DNA from: Allobosea sp. ASV33
Lineage (GTDB): Bacteria > Pseudomonadota > Alphaproteobacteria > Rhizobiales > Beijerinckiaceae
Length of the DNA: 63,933 nt
Direction: 5' to 3'
NCBI RefSeq assembly: GCF_016428755.1
Contig: NZ_JAELTI010000019.1
Coordinates: 1 to 63,933, forward strand
The translations under genes were made by a program, and so were the position numbers. This document shows positions 1 through 9,404 of this stretch, piece by piece (position 1 is the first letter of the stretch; every line of letters starts with the position of its first letter). Below the pieces are notes generated by a model that searched no databases, had not been told where the DNA came from, and was given only the letters and a program-made list of their open reading frames with translations.

Positions 1-194
1 GTTCCGGCGCGGCCGGAATGCAGGCTGTGCATGAAAGAACCATCGGCGCCCACCGTGAGAGTGCCGATGTCATCAACCTGCGTGATGCTGATCCCCTCTT
101 CAGCGGCGCCGGCGCCATTGCCGATCGCGAAGGTGCCGCCAGGCCCCGAATACGAGGCGCTGACATCTGCGAAGGAATAGGTGGTCGTGCCCAT
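1..194 (-). CDS. Phage tail tube protein, DUF3277 family (C-terminus outside window)
   Basis: Only the first 64 or so residues are inside the window. They begin MGTTTYSFADV and continue with a Gly-rich stretch, then EEGISITQ, GTLTVGADGS and MHSLHSG, a pattern I recognise from DUF3277 proteins, which form the inner tube of contractile tails. It lies 14 bp downstream of the sheath gene, the usual sheath-then-tube order. The start is the ATG at 194. The 3' end is cut by the window edge. Confidence 0.7.
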   Translation of the reverse strand, partial: MGTTTYSFADVSASYSGPGGTFAIGNGAGAAEEGISITQVDDIGTLTVGADGSFMHSLHSGRAG

Positions 195-208
195 GAGAGC
201 CCCTCAGA

Positions 209-2017
209 TCAGCGATTGACGGAGATCAGCACCGGCACGCTGTGCACGGCGCCAGCAAGTTTGGTCGCGATCTGGAAAACGACGGACTCGCGAGCTTCGC
301 GGTTGGCCTGAGCCTGGCTTGCGACCGGCGGCGCATAGACATAGTAGCCGGTCGGCAGTGTATCGCCGGTCTTCAACTGCCCAATTCCCGCAGCATTCCA
401 CACCCCCGGCGCAATAAGGCCGTTTGTCCGCGCCTGGATCAGTCGCTTCTCCATGATCGTCTGCAGGGTGGTCATGCCCTCGTCGGTCTGGGGGATCTTC
501 GGGAAGGTGTAGAGTGCGTTGTAGACAGCGGTCTGAAGATCGTTTTCCAGCCAGTCGAGGCCGTGCCACTCGTCGAAGAACGAGCCGTCCGAGTTCGTCC
601 CAAACTGCAGGATCGCGGTCGCGTTGTCGTAGTTGACGAAGACGTTGATGTTCTTCGCCTTCAGCGTCGCAGCTTGGCTTTCGGTCAGGGTCTCGGCAAC
701 GACGCCGGGCTCCTGCTTGAACATCATCGTGATCGTGGTGTTCGTCCCCTGGAAATTCACCGTTGAGGCGCGGCCGAAGAACGAAGCGACAGCCTGCGGC
801 GACGAGGTCGAATATTGGACGAAAGACCGCTTGTAGCCGGCCGCCTTCAACTGCGAGCCCAGGTCCGTCGACAACGTCGAGTCGATCGCAGTGGTGTCCG
901 TCGCCGTGAAGCCGATGCGTCGCTTCTTGCCCTGCCCTTCAATGAAGGCAGTAGCGGCTACACAGGACGGGATATCGACGCTGGGTTCGGCGATGATCGC
1001 GGCGTACCAGTCGCCCGAGGCGTTCACGAGCGCCTGAAGCGCCTGAACGAGCGTCTCAGCGACGATGCCGTTGGCCGGCGCGCTGGCCTGTCCAGCCTTG
1101 CCCTTGAGGAGGGCTGCGACCGACGTACCGGCGCCGCCCGCGAGCGTCGCGCCAGAGACGGTGATGTTGGTACCGCTCTTGGCCAGGGTGTAGGCGTTGC
1201 CGCCGGTGCCGGGGGCGTCCGCGATAACGTAAACGTTCGTTCCCACCGCCAGATAGTTCATCAGGGCGACGTTGACGTCCGTGGACGTGTTCAGGAACGT
1301 CGCGAGGTCCGTCGCCATCTGGGCAGGAGATGCCGAGATGTTGATCTGATTGCCGGCCGCGCCAGACGCCTTGAAGGTGATGGCGGTGCCATTGACGGTG
1401 ACGGTGTCATTCACCGCCGGCAGACCACTGAACCCGATGCTGCCGAACGCGGTCGGATCAGCGAGGTAGCCGATCGTCGATGTCGCGCCGGTCGAGCCGG
1501 ACTTGATCACAAAGCGGTTGCTGTTCCCATCCCAAACGACAGTCGACCCAGCCACCAGCGCCGCAACTGCGGTCTGGATCACGGAAGCCACCCCGTTGAG
1601 GTTAGTCTGCGCCGAGAAGTTGAGGCCGGAAACCGTGCGGGGGATGCCGTCGAGGATGAAATAGAAGGCGCCGGCGGTGATCGCGGTGAAGTTGGCGATC
1701 AACTGGTCCGTCGAAGACAGCACGCCGCCGTTGAGCGTCGCGTGCGTCGCGGTCCGGGCCCAGCGGCCGATGTAATAGATCGACGGCTGCGGCGTCTGGC
1801 CGAAATGGCGCGCCGCGGCCAGATACTCCGGATCGGTCGTCGAGAAATCGGCCGCGACACCGGTCAGGTTCGAATAGCTCCGGATGCGCTGGTTGATGTC
1901 GATGACATCGGTCGCACCGACGGCGATGCCCGCACCGAAGTTGCGCGTCGGCGCCGCGACGGGCGCCAAGCTGATGTTGATTTTGACGATATCGCTGACA
2001 GCGAGCCCTTGGGCCAT
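209..2017 (-). CDS. Contractile tail sheath protein, DUF3383 family
   Basis: 602 residues beginning [17 protein letters not shown], the N-terminus typical of DUF3383 sheath-like proteins. The C-terminal part ([13 protein letters not shown], then [11 protein letters not shown] and GYYVYAPP) is also characteristic. Sheath subunits surround the tail tube and contract to inject DNA, so this prophage is a myovirus. The protein is longer than I expect for the family because residues about 201-297 look like an inserted beta-rich domain ([18 protein letters not shown] onward). The ATG at 2017 follows the neck gene by 2 bp. Confidence 0.8.
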   Translation of the reverse strand: MAQGLAVSDIVKINISLAPVAAPTRNFGAGIAVGATDVIDINQRIRSYSNLTGVAADFSTTDPEYLAAARHFGQTPQPSIYYIGRWARTATHATLNGGVLSSTDQLIANFTAITAGAFYFILDGIPRTVSGLNFSAQTNLNGVASVIQTAVAALVAGSTVVWDGNSNRFVIKSGSTGATSTIGYLADPTAFGSIGFSGLPAVNDTVTVNGTAITFKASGAAGNQINISASPAQMATDLATFLNTSTDVNVALMNYLAVGTNVYVIADAPGTGGNAYTLAKSGTNITVSGATLAGGAGTSVAALLKGKAGQASAPANGIVAETLVQALQALVNASGDWYAAIIAEPSVDIPSCVAATAFIEGQGKKRRIGFTATDTTAIDSTLSTDLGSQLKAAGYKRSFVQYSTSSPQAVASFFGRASTVNFQGTNTTITMMFKQEPGVVAETLTESQAATLKAKNINVFVNYDNATAILQFGTNSDGSFFDEWHGLDWLENDLQTAVYNALYTFPKIPQTDEGMTTLQTIMEKRLIQARTNGLIAPGVWNAAGIGQLKTGDTLPTGYYVYAPPVASQAQANREARESVVFQIATKLAGAVHSVPVLISVNR

Positions 2018-2019
2018 GA

Positions 2020-2601
2020 TCAGGTCTCCACGATGAAGGGCTGGGTGGCGTCAGGGGTCGAGATCGAGCCCTGAGCCGAGAGAAGGTTGAGGATCGGATA
2101 GGAGCGCGTGATGAGGCGCCGGAACTGCATCTCGAGATCGATGCGGCGGATGAAACGCTCGTTGATGATGTCCGAGGCGGTACGAGCCCGACTGCATTCC
2201 AGGAGAGCGACGCCCACGGCGTTCAGCGCATCCCAGTTCTGCTTGATCCAAAGGCCGTCGCGGAGCTGCGAGGCTTTGGAGTAGCCGTTGGGCCCGTAGA
2301 AGCTTCCAAGGATCGTCAGGGTCTCGTGCCGCGTCAGTTCGGTGCTGCCGTCGCCCTCTGGATGGTGTTGCTGGTGAGCGCCCCAATCCGCATCGAGTTC
2401 CATGATGCCAAAGGCACACCATGAGACGTTGTCGGGCGGCATCGGTGGCGGTTTCGGCTGCCACCGCGGCCGAACATTCACACGATCGATGGCGGTGAGC
2501 GCAGCGATCGTGTTGCCGATCAGATCCTCGAACGCGTCATCCTCGACAGGCGTCGTCGATGACGGGACCAGAGGTCCGCCGGTCGCTGAGGTGTTGGCCA
2601 T
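2020..2601 (-). CDS. Phage neck terminator protein gp12-like
   Basis: 193 residues. It resembles the gp12-like neck terminator family: a short variable N-terminus, an arginine/proline-rich segment ([14 protein letters not shown]), then a central region on strain and gauge ([30 protein letters not shown]) and a C-terminal beta region. Such proteins join the head-tail connector to the tail. It sits between the putative head-closure genes and the sheath, which fits. The ATG at 2601 lies 6 bp after the upstream stop. Confidence 0.65.
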   Translation of the reverse strand: MANTSATGGPLVPSSTTPVEDDAFEDLIGNTIAALTAIDRVNVRPRWQPKPPPMPPDNVSWCAFGIMELDADWGAHQQHHPEGDGSTELTRHETLTILGSFYGPNGYSKASQLRDGLWIKQNWDALNAVGVALLECSRARTASDIINERFIRRIDLEMQFRRLITRSYPILNLLSAQGSISTPDATQPFIVET

Positions 2602-2607
2602 GTCGGA

Positions 2608-2976
2608 TTACCGCAGGTCGAGCAGGCGGCAGGTCGCGCAGGTGAAGCCGGCGCCGTAGCGGGAATAATCATCGACCACGACGACGGTCCATTTCCGGCC
2701 GCGCCAGTCGAGCTCGTCGGCATCCACGCCATTGCCTCCCTCAGTAAAGGTGAAGGTGGAATGGACGATGATGGAGCCTTCCGACAGCGCTGCCTGGGGA
2801 TTGCGCTGCAGGTTGCGGCCCTTGTCGGAGGTGACGACGCATAGGATCGCTGTTGATGTCGTCGTGACCGTGGTGCGGCCCGTGACGGGGTCAACAGTCA
2901 CCGCGTTGCGATAGACCGTGGCAGTGTCAGCGAACTCTGGATCGTCCAGGATTTCGGAGACGTCGAGAGTTGGCAT
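2608..2976 (-). CDS. Head-tail joining protein (hypothetical)
   Basis: About 122 residues, MPTLDVSEILDDPEFADTATVYR at the start and a Trp/Val-rich beta segment near the end (WRGRKWTVVVVDDYSRYG). The size, beta-rich character and place between the gp10-like and neck proteins suggest a head-closure or connector component. I do not recognise a named family with certainty. The ATG at 2976 shares its A with the upstream TGA; a GTG at 2979 in the same frame is the alternative start. Confidence 0.55.
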   Translation of the reverse strand: MPTLDVSEILDDPEFADTATVYRNAVTVDPVTGRTTVTTTSTAILCVVTSDKGRNLQRNPQAALSEGSIIVHSTFTFTEGGNGVDADELDWRGRKWTVVVVDDYSRYGAGFTCATCRLLDLR

Positions 2977-3461
2977 CACTCGCCCTTCTTCCGAACCACG
3001 TGCGTGATTGCTCGACGGTATTGGCCCGTATCGATGAGCGGCTTCGTACCGGTGCGGCCCTTGGCCTTGCGCTTGGCGATCGTGACCGGCGAAAGGGGCG
3101 CGAACGGCCCTTCGGTGATCTTCGCCTTCACTGCGTTCTCAGCCGTGATCCCGACAGCGGTCAGGGTGGCATCGGCGTCCGACGATTTGCCTGAAAGCGC
3201 GGATTGCGCCCCGGTCTTCATCCGCTTCTCGATTTTATCGCGAGCGGATTCGACGCCAGGCACCAAATGCGGACGCGGCGGGATATTCTGGGTTGGAGAA
3301 CCCGTCTCCATCAGGTAGCCGATTTCGGCATTGCTGATGGCGTCGCCGTCGTCTCGTCCCGCTGCGGTGTCCGGGATGCCGACCAGAACCTCTTTCGAGG
3401 TCAATGCTTTGATCGCCTTGAGAAGATCGGGAACGCCGTCTTTCGTGATCTTAACGGTCAT
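2976..3461 (-). CDS. HK97 gp10-like neck/minor tail protein
   Basis: 161 residues starting MTVKITKDGVPDLLKAIKAL. It shows the layout of tail-completion or neck proteins: a helical N-terminus, then EVLVGIPDTAAGRDDG, IGYLMETGSPTQNIPPRPHLVPG and a basic C-terminal part. The PPRPHLVPG segment is typical of this group. The start ATG at 3461 overlaps the upstream stop by four bases (ATGA), so translation is probably coupled. The longer upstream reading of this frame is shadow sequence. Confidence 0.65.
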   Translation of the reverse strand: MTVKITKDGVPDLLKAIKALTSKEVLVGIPDTAAGRDDGDAISNAEIGYLMETGSPTQNIPPRPHLVPGVESARDKIEKRMKTGAQSALSGKSSDADATLTAVGITAENAVKAKITEGPFAPLSPVTIAKRKAKGRTGTKPLIDTGQYRRAITHVVRKKGE

Positions 3462-3859
3462 GCGCAGGGCAACACGTAGATCGGACCGGCCCCAGCAGCA
3501 CGGAGAAGGCGATAGAGACGCAGCCCGTAACTCGTGGCATTCCACTCCCCAGCACCGGGGTAGGTGGCCGCTCCTGTGTCATAGGAGACAGAGACCTTAT
3601 CGACTGACTTGGATGCCTGAGGGCCGCTGACCTGCCCCGGCGTCCCACCGGCTGACGCGGAGCGCGCGTCCCGCTTGCCGAGCACTAGGTTGTGCGCTGT
3701 GAACAGCATGACGGCGAGGTCATAGGAATTGCGGAGCCGGTTCGCGTTAAGCTGGAATGGCGCCTGCGACAGCCAGAATTCGACGGTCGTCTGCGGGAAA
3801 GCAGTGATGTCCGCAAACTCCGTGAAGACGGCCACGAAACTGGAATAGGTGACCGCCAT
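3458..3859 (-). CDS. DUF4054 head-tail connector protein
   Basis: 133 residues. The opening MAVTYSSFVAVFTEFADITAFP followed by a helical stretch (WLSQAPFQLNANRL, DLAVMLFTAHNLVLG) and a C-terminal TSYGLRLYRLLR segment matches DUF4054 proteins, which lie in head-tail connector clusters. Its position just after the small acidic protein and capsid genes agrees. The ATG is at 3859. Confidence 0.7.
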   Translation of the reverse strand: MAVTYSSFVAVFTEFADITAFPQTTVEFWLSQAPFQLNANRLRNSYDLAVMLFTAHNLVLGKRDARSASAGGTPGQVSGPQASKSVDKVSVSYDTGAATYPGAGEWNATSYGLRLYRLLRAAGAGPIYVLPCA

Positions 3860-3877
3860 CAGAAAACTTCCTCAGCA

Positions 3878-4204
3878 TCAGCCCTGATCGGGGATTTTCT
3901 GTTCCTGATCGGCCGGGATATCAGCGGGGGCATCGGTCGCGGCCGGCCGGTCGGCCTCGGTCTCGGGGGCCGGATCGCTTTGCGCTGCATCAGCGGGAGC
4001 TTCCGGAGCCGGCGAATCTTCGGCGGATGTATCCTGATCCGCAGACGGCGCCGCTACTTCGTCCGTCTGCACTGGCTTCGGCGCGGGGTCGACCAGTGGC
4101 GCATGTTCGGCCAGGAAGGCCTCCATTCGCGGCACGACGTCTTCCAGTCGCGCCAGTAGCGCCGGGAGCCCTGCCAGTCGCGTCATCAATGCATCGAAAT
4201 CCAT
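3878..4204 (-). CDS. Small acidic structural-cluster protein
   Basis: 108 residues. The first 35 residues form an amphipathic helix (MDFDALMTRLAGLPALLARLEDVV). The rest is a low-complexity Ala/Pro/Asp/Glu tail. No family recognised. It lies between a capsid-proximal protein and the DUF4054 connector and could be a small head accessory or scaffold-like protein; that role is a guess from position. The ATG is at 4204. Confidence 0.5.
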   Translation of the reverse strand: MDFDALMTRLAGLPALLARLEDVVPRMEAFLAEHAPLVDPAPKPVQTDEVAAPSADQDTSAEDSPAPEAPADAAQSDPAPETEADRPAATDAPADIPADQEQKIPDQG

Positions 4205-4243
4205 GGCAGTCTTCCTGTACGGTCAGTGGACAGTTGGAGCAGA

Positions 4244-4690
4244 CTAGGCCGCCTTTTCGGCGACCTCGATGCCGGACAGGTGCGGTTGCTTGCGCGGCGC
4301 CCGGGGGTCGTCCTTCGGCATCAGCGGCTCCAGACCGCTGCGGACGCTCTCGCATTCCTTCGCGACCCCATGAACCTCGTCCGTTTTGGGGGAGCCGAAG
4401 ATCAGCCCGTTCTTGACGGCGTCGTGATCCTTGTTCTGCTCTTTCCACGCCGCCCAAAATTCGGCCGGGACACCGGAGGTGAGCGCATAGCCGGCGACGC
4501 CGTTGATGAGAGCCTGCCCGAAAGGCACGGCAGGCCCGCGGACGAAGATCGTTTCGCCGTCCTGCTGGGCGCGCTTCACTGTCCGTTGACCGCCGCCCAT
4601 CACAGGCTCAGCGGTATCGGCCATCTTGAAAACGCGCAGATGCAGGCCATTCGGGATCTTGCAGGCAACCGTGACGGCCTCGCCAGCCAT
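4244..4690 (-). CDS. Hypothetical capsid-proximal phage protein
   Basis: 148 residues from MAGEAVTVACKIPNGLHLRVF. The N-terminal half looks beta-rich (VFKMADTAEPVMGGG, RTVKRAQQDGETIFVRGPAVPFG), and there is a helical region around EFWAAWKEQNKDHDAV. Proteins of this kind occur just downstream of DUF2184 capsid genes in related phages, but I cannot name a role. I chose the ATG at 4690; the longer reading upstream runs through the capsid gene's 3' end and has poor coding character. Confidence 0.55.
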   Translation of the reverse strand: MAGEAVTVACKIPNGLHLRVFKMADTAEPVMGGGQRTVKRAQQDGETIFVRGPAVPFGQALINGVAGYALTSGVPAEFWAAWKEQNKDHDAVKNGLIFGSPKTDEVHGVAKECESVRSGLEPLMPKDDPRAPRKQPHLSGIEVAEKAA

Positions 4691-4742
4691 GGGTATTCTC
4701 CTGAGGGTGTTTTGGCGTTGAGGGAGGTCGGAGAGGCTGGCG

Positions 4743-5834
4743 TTAGACGCCAACCATGCTCGCGATGGCCGCCGGCATGCGGATGATGGCCCCCCAGGAC
4801 CCGGCAGTGACCTTCTGGCGGAAGGACGAAAGCTGCCGGACGATCGGATGCGTGCGCATCTTCTCGTTGAACGAGCAGTAGCCGGTGTCCTGGCCATCGA
4901 CGGATTCCGCGATGAGCTGCACCAGGTTTCCGGCCGCATTGCCCTGCGGGTTCGCGGCCGACTGCGATCCGTAGAGTACGTCCGACTCGACGCGAAGATT
5001 GGGGAAGTTCTTCTTCAGCAGGTCGTAGACCGAGATGCCGAACGAATTGGTCGCAGTGAGCGCCACTTCGGAGCTCGGCGACATCGCCAGAACCATTGGC
5101 GTGTCCTGCTGGATGAGGCCAGCGGTCTGGGTCACGAGCTGCAGGTAGATCGCCTGCACATCCGCATAGATCTCGTTGGCGGTCGCGACGATCGCGCCGT
5201 TATTGATCCATTTGACGCCACCCGCCGCCTTGGTGGCAGGTGTCAGCGAGGCCGACAGATTGGGGTCGTTGAGCAGGCCATAGTTCTGAAGCCCGGCCAC
5301 GCCGAAGTGGTAGGTCAGGTTCATGAACTTATCGAGGATGGTGGCGGCGGCCGTGTCGATCTCCGCAACCCAGCCGATGCGGGCGAGGCCAGCACGCTCG
5401 ATCTCGCGATCGCCGTATTCCTTCACCGTCTGGAAGAGGTAGGCTTGGCGCTGCGGCCAGTTGGTGTTCGCGCCGGCACGGCCGTTCTCGGCATAGTCGC
5501 CGTAGCTCGACACCTCTCCGGTATGCTCGACGACGGGGAACATAGCGGTCTCGTCCAGCCATCCGCCCTTGCGATTCTCACCGAAGATCTGCGCACCCTT
5601 GTTCGGAGAGAACAGGATGTGGAAGACCTGTGGATCGACCATCGTGGTGAGGAAGGCCGGGATGGCGGAATTCGGATCGGTCGCCAAGGCGGGCTGGACC
5701 GCGTCCATGGCGAGCGAGATATCCGCCTTCACCCCATCGGGGATGTACGAGGTCACGCCCGAAAGATAGACGCCCTTCTGCTCGTGCATTGGAACGTGCG
5801 CTTTCCAGGCGGCAGCCGCTTCCTGAAAGTTCAT
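4743..5834 (-). CDS. Major capsid protein, DUF2184 family
   Basis: 363 residues. The family signature is clear: an N-terminal helical part, DPNSAIPAFLTTMVDPQVFHIL, the hydrophobic and Trp-rich middle (GGWLDETAMFPVVEHTGEVSSYGDYA), and an aromatic C-terminal sequence ending in RMPAAIASMVGV. DUF2184 proteins have the HK97 capsid fold and build the icosahedral shell. It follows the cement and DUF2213 genes, as in related myoviruses. The ATG is at 5834. Confidence 0.8.
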   Translation of the reverse strand: MNFQEAAAAWKAHVPMHEQKGVYLSGVTSYIPDGVKADISLAMDAVQPALATDPNSAIPAFLTTMVDPQVFHILFSPNKGAQIFGENRKGGWLDETAMFPVVEHTGEVSSYGDYAENGRAGANTNWPQRQAYLFQTVKEYGDREIERAGLARIGWVAEIDTAAATILDKFMNLTYHFGVAGLQNYGLLNDPNLSASLTPATKAAGGVKWINNGAIVATANEIYADVQAIYLQLVTQTAGLIQQDTPMVLAMSPSSEVALTATNSFGISVYDLLKKNFPNLRVESDVLYGSQSAANPQGNAAGNLVQLIAESVDGQDTGYCSFNEKMRTHPIVRQLSSFRQKVTAGSWGAIIRMPAAIASMVGV

Positions 5835-5894
5835 GATGTGGTCTCCGCTTGAATTGAGGGCACACAGCCCGCGAGATGGAGGGGCGCCGGGCGA

Positions 5895-6836
5895 TTAGCC
5901 GAGCGGATGAGTGGTGACCTTGACGAGCTCGCCAGCGAGCGCTGCGCTCTTCGCGATCCAGCGGGTTTCGATGTTCATCGTCGCCGCGACGGTCGTGGAG
6001 GCGGCCGTCTGAGTGGTGTCGACTATGTAAGTGCCCGTGCCACCCGTTCCGGTGCCGAGCGCGGTCACGGTCGTTCCAGCGGTGACGCCCGATCCCGACA
6101 CGACCGCACCCACACCGACCGTTCCCGAGGACACGGCAGAAACGGTCAGCGTGCCATAGGTCTCGGAGATCGTGGTCGAGGCGACGGTCTGGCTCGGGAT
6201 GCTGACGACATAGGTACCGATACCGCCCGCGGTGCCCGAAAGCTGCGAGACGATCCGGGTTCCGGTGGCGACGTTCGTGCCCGACAGCAAGCCGCCGGCA
6301 ACCGCGGTGCCTGAACCGACTGCGGTGATGGTCAGGATGTTGTCGCTGATCGAACCGGTGAACGAACCCGTGCTGGCCGCGATCGCGCCGGTCACACTGG
6401 CAGAGGTCGCCGCGCCGGGCGCAGCGAAGGTGACCTTGCCGTCCGCGAAGTTCGCATAAGCCTTCATCTCCGGCTGAACGGCGGCGGCGCCATCGTTCTT
6501 CACCCAGATGCCGCCCGCGCTCATCACGGTGATTGGGAAGCCGGCCGGCACCTGCATCCCGGCTTGGGCGAGATAGGTGGTGATGAGGCCCTGCTGTTCG
6601 CGGTGAACAAGGCCAGCCACGGGGCCGGAGCCGAAATTGTTCACCGCAGCGGGGGCATTGTCCCCGTCCAGCAGAGCCTTGCTCAGCCAGGCGAAGCGTC
6701 CGACGAGGACGCCGCTGGAACCAGCAACCAGGCCACGGGGGCCGGCGTCGACGCTGACACGCGGGTTCGTGTCGCAGAAATCACCGAGGACGGCCGGGGC
6801 CGGCTGCACGGCCACGGAGGTCTGGAAACCAGCCAT
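5895..6836 (-). CDS. Capsid cement/decoration protein with two internal repeats
   Basis: 313 residues. The N-terminal 135 residues ([20 protein letters not shown], then [14 protein letters not shown]) and the last 27 ([20 protein letters not shown]) match gp24-like structural cement proteins that bind between capsid subunits. Between them, at about 168-224 and 230-284, are two similar Gly/Thr/Ser-rich beta repeats, each ending in a GTY-V/I-V motif, so the protein is longer than a minimal cement protein. The repeats are probably surface-exposed. Start ATG at 6836. Confidence 0.65.
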   Translation of the reverse strand: MAGFQTSVAVQPAPAVLGDFCDTNPRVSVDAGPRGLVAGSSGVLVGRFAWLSKALLDGDNAPAAVNNFGSGPVAGLVHREQQGLITTYLAQAGMQVPAGFPITVMSAGGIWVKNDGAAAVQPEMKAYANFADGKVTFAAPGAATSASVTGAIAASTGSFTGSISDNILTITAVGSGTAVAGGLLSGTNVATGTRIVSQLSGTAGGIGTYVVSIPSQTVASTTISETYGTLTVSAVSSGTVGVGAVVSGSGVTAGTTVTALGTGTGGTGTYIVDTTQTAASTTVAATMNIETRWIAKSAALAGELVKVTTHPLG

Positions 6837-6893
6837 GTGGAATCTCCTGTGTTCGGCTCGCGGCCGCGTTCGATGTCAGAGGGGTTGGGAAGG

Positions 6894-8339
6894 TTAGGCG
6901 TGGCCGATCTTGACCGCGTCGGGGAACATGGTCGCGAAGGAGGCCGACGAAGCTGAGTCCATGGCGACGCGCGACGGCTGAGCCGACTTGGCGCCGGGCT
7001 TCGGGAGGGCGGCCAGGATTGCCGGGAAAGCCGAGGGATGAACGTTGTCGACGGCGTGGCCCAGGGCGGTCAGGGCGGTCTTGTAGACGGCATCGGCGCT
7101 GTCATGGGCCATGGCGAGTTCGCCGACATAGGGGCGCACGGCACGCTCGGCGTCGCGGATCTCACGCTGGTTCCGCGCGGCGTCGGAATTGGCCTTGGCG
7201 ACCGCAGCCTTGATCGCTTCGTCCATGGCGGTCTTGGTCACCACGTCCTTCTTCTCCTCACCCTTGTCTTCGTCCTCGGCACCGGTGGTTTCGTCGTCGT
7301 CCTCATCCATGGCCGCGGCGCCACCGCCGATCATGGCGAGCACCTTGGCCAGGTCTTCGTCGGAGAGCTTGCCCGCGAGGAACGCCTTGATCTGCTCGGC
7401 ATCCGCGTCGGAGGCATTCTCCTCGATCGCCGCGACCGGGAGCCCGGAATTCGGATCGATGTCGGCCCCTTCCGCGACATCGGCCTGTTCCAGCACGTCG
7501 AGAAGATCGGTCAGGTCGTCGATCGTGGCATCCTGGGCCAGCTTGCCATCGGTGCGCTGCTTGATGCCGGCTATGATGGTGGGGGCCTTCGACTTCAGGT
7601 TCTTGGCCGTCACCCCTTTGAAGAGCGGGGAGATATCGACCTTGGCATCCTGGGCAAGGCGGGGGACCAGGGCCGCGACCAGCGCGCCCTGCACGAAGAC
7701 TGCCTTGCGGGTCAGCACGGCGGACTTGGACATATCGAATGCTCCGATGTTCAAAGAGGGTTTCGCGTCGCCGACAACAACATCGGGCCCGGCGCGGCCC
7801 TCCTTCACGAGACTGACGTGGTTGCCGACGATGTCGCGCATCACGCCGTCATAGGCTTCGCCTTCCGGCGTCTTTCCAGGGGTCATGTCCGCCCGGTATC
7901 GGTAGGCGCAGGACAGCTCTTTCTTGACTTCTGCCTCGACGCCTTCGATGGCGTCCCGAGCCCAGATCACGAGGCTGTTGCGGAGGAACGGCGTGTCGAA
8001 GGTGGCGCTGTCGCCGGTTGACCCGACGACGAGATCGGGCTGGTGATCATCCGCGCTCACCGGCACGTGGCGGGACAGCAGCGGCAGCCCATTGAAGCTC
8101 GGAGCGGCCTTCGCCAGCTCCTCGGGGTCGCGATAGAGCTTGTAGGTCCGGTCGGGGTTGAGCCCGAGCTTCTCCCAGTCAGGGATTTCCCTGCCGAGAT
8201 ACGGATTGACCGCGGCCCGGCTGATGTTGCTCACCGCCACGCGCATCCGGCCGTCGCGGTCGTAGCTGCGGACGGTCGAACGATCGAGCGCGAAGGCTTC
8301 ATCCGCCCCGCAAGGGTTGCGTCCAGTGAGCTTCGACAT
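6894..8339 (-). CDS. DUF2213 phage protein, probable prohead protease/scaffold
   Basis: 481 residues. The N-terminal half carries the DUF2213 pattern (RVAVSNISRAAVNPYLGREIPDW in pieces, YRDPEELAKAAPSFNGLPLL, DAIEGVEAEVKKELSCAYR, then HVSLVKEGRAGPDVVV). The C-terminal half is acidic and helical with a poly-Asp/Glu stretch, suggesting a scaffold. Family members precede capsid genes and are thought to mature the prohead. Start ATG at 8339; an internal Met at about residue 32 is possible. Confidence 0.7.
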   Translation of the reverse strand: MSKLTGRNPCGADEAFALDRSTVRSYDRDGRMRVAVSNISRAAVNPYLGREIPDWEKLGLNPDRTYKLYRDPEELAKAAPSFNGLPLLSRHVPVSADDHQPDLVVGSTGDSATFDTPFLRNSLVIWARDAIEGVEAEVKKELSCAYRYRADMTPGKTPEGEAYDGVMRDIVGNHVSLVKEGRAGPDVVVGDAKPSLNIGAFDMSKSAVLTRKAVFVQGALVAALVPRLAQDAKVDISPLFKGVTAKNLKSKAPTIIAGIKQRTDGKLAQDATIDDLTDLLDVLEQADVAEGADIDPNSGLPVAAIEENASDADAEQIKAFLAGKLSDEDLAKVLAMIGGGAAAMDEDDDETTGAEDEDKGEEKKDVVTKTAMDEAIKAAVAKANSDAARNQREIRDAERAVRPYVGELAMAHDSADAVYKTALTALGHAVDNVHPSAFPAILAALPKPGAKSAQPSRVAMDSASSASFATMFPDAVKIGHA

Positions 8340-8397
8340 GCAGGATAGACCTCAACCCGTTGAGCGATGGGCTGTTGCCCGTTACTGTCCGCGCCCG

Positions 8398-8661
8398 ATG
8401 ACCATCGACGAGATCATTGCCGAATTGCGCGACATGGCGATCGAGGCCGCGTCCGATCAGCCACGTGCGGTGATGACCGAGGTCGACATGATGGAATGGG
8501 ATGCTGCCCTGCTGATCGAAGAAATGCGGGACGCGCTCTCCAAGATCGCTCAAGGTTGCGATGATCCTCGCGAAGCCGCCCGGTTCGTTATCGATGAGCG
8601 GGAGCGGCGGCTGAGGCGCATGGCTCAGGCTTCGGCGTCATCGATCACCGGCTCAGGGTAG
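8398..8661 (+). CDS. Small plus-strand ORF inside the head gene operon
   Basis: 87 residues starting MTIDEIIAELRDMAIEAASDQ, helical and charged, ending in a basic stretch (IDERERRLRRMAQ). It is read opposite to all neighbours, between the gp7-like and DUF2213 genes, and overlaps the 3' end of the gp7-like gene by 37 bp in a convergent way. The amino acid pattern looks like a genuine protein, while the opposite strand here carries no good gene. No family recognised. Start ATG at 8398; an in-frame ATG at 8338 is possible. Confidence 0.5.
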   Translation: MTIDEIIAELRDMAIEAASDQPRAVMTEVDMMEWDAALLIEEMRDALSKIAQGCDDPREAARFVIDERERRLRRMAQASASSITGSG

Positions 8662-9404
8662 CATCGGCAGTTCGGCAGTGCTCCGGCATGCCCTGTCAAA
8701 CCGTCCAGCGTCGGCGGGTCGTTCCATGCGACGAAGCGGCCTTCCATCTTGCGATGCGATTCACGGACATCGGTGTCGCCAGCGGTACGCCAGATATAGC
8801 CGCGGGAACCGACGCTCTCTGCCCTCGCCTGTGACAGCGTGGTGGATGTGCGCCCGACTTCTGTCCTGGCGATCAGGTTCGCCCGTGACTTCGTAACATG
8901 CCCGGTCTTCATGATCTCGGCAGCCACCTCGGAGGCTCTGAGCCCCTTCGTGATGCCTTCCGTCGTGATCTTGTGGACCCGCTCGGCCGCCTCGATTGGC
9001 AGGCTCTTGATCAGTCCAACCTGCTCCTCGAGCAGTTGCTGCATGCGGATTCCGACGGGAGCCCGTTCAATCTCGCTCTTCAGCGACATGCCCATCTGGC
9101 GAGCGAGCTTCATCCAGGCTCGTTCATCGTGCTCCGATACTTGAGCAATCATCCGGCCAGAGACAGCGCGCGCCCATGGCTCGATGATCTCGCCATAGCG
9201 GTCCAATGCATAGGTCAGCGCATCGGTCTGCTCAGCGCCGAACGTCTCGACCAGATCGGCGATATGCCTGGCGATCTTGCGAAGCTGCTGGGCGAAGCGT
9301 CGCTCCACCTTGCGGGCGGCGCTGAAGCCGGATCCCGGCGCCTTCTCCCTCGCCTTATCGAAGGCGAAGCGGATCGTGCCATTGATATCTGTGCGGCTGA
9401 TCAT
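8625..9404 (-). CDS. Phage head morphogenesis protein (SPP1 gp7 / Mu gpF-like)
   Basis: 259 residues. The C-terminal domain has the classic gp7/F pattern: ANLIARTEVGRTSTTLSQAR, then GYIWRTAGDTDVRESHRKMEG, and HAGALPNCRCYPEP at the end. Such minor head proteins act in capsid assembly and DNA entry. The start ATG at 9404 overlaps the portal stop by four bases, the typical portal-then-gp7 order. Confidence 0.8.
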   Translation of the reverse strand: MISRTDINGTIRFAFDKAREKAPGSGFSAARKVERRFAQQLRKIARHIADLVETFGAEQTDALTYALDRYGEIIEPWARAVSGRMIAQVSEHDERAWMKLARQMGMSLKSEIERAPVGIRMQQLLEEQVGLIKSLPIEAAERVHKITTEGITKGLRASEVAAEIMKTGHVTKSRANLIARTEVGRTSTTLSQARAESVGSRGYIWRTAGDTDVRESHRKMEGRFVAWNDPPTLDGLTGHAGALPNCRCYPEPVIDDAEA

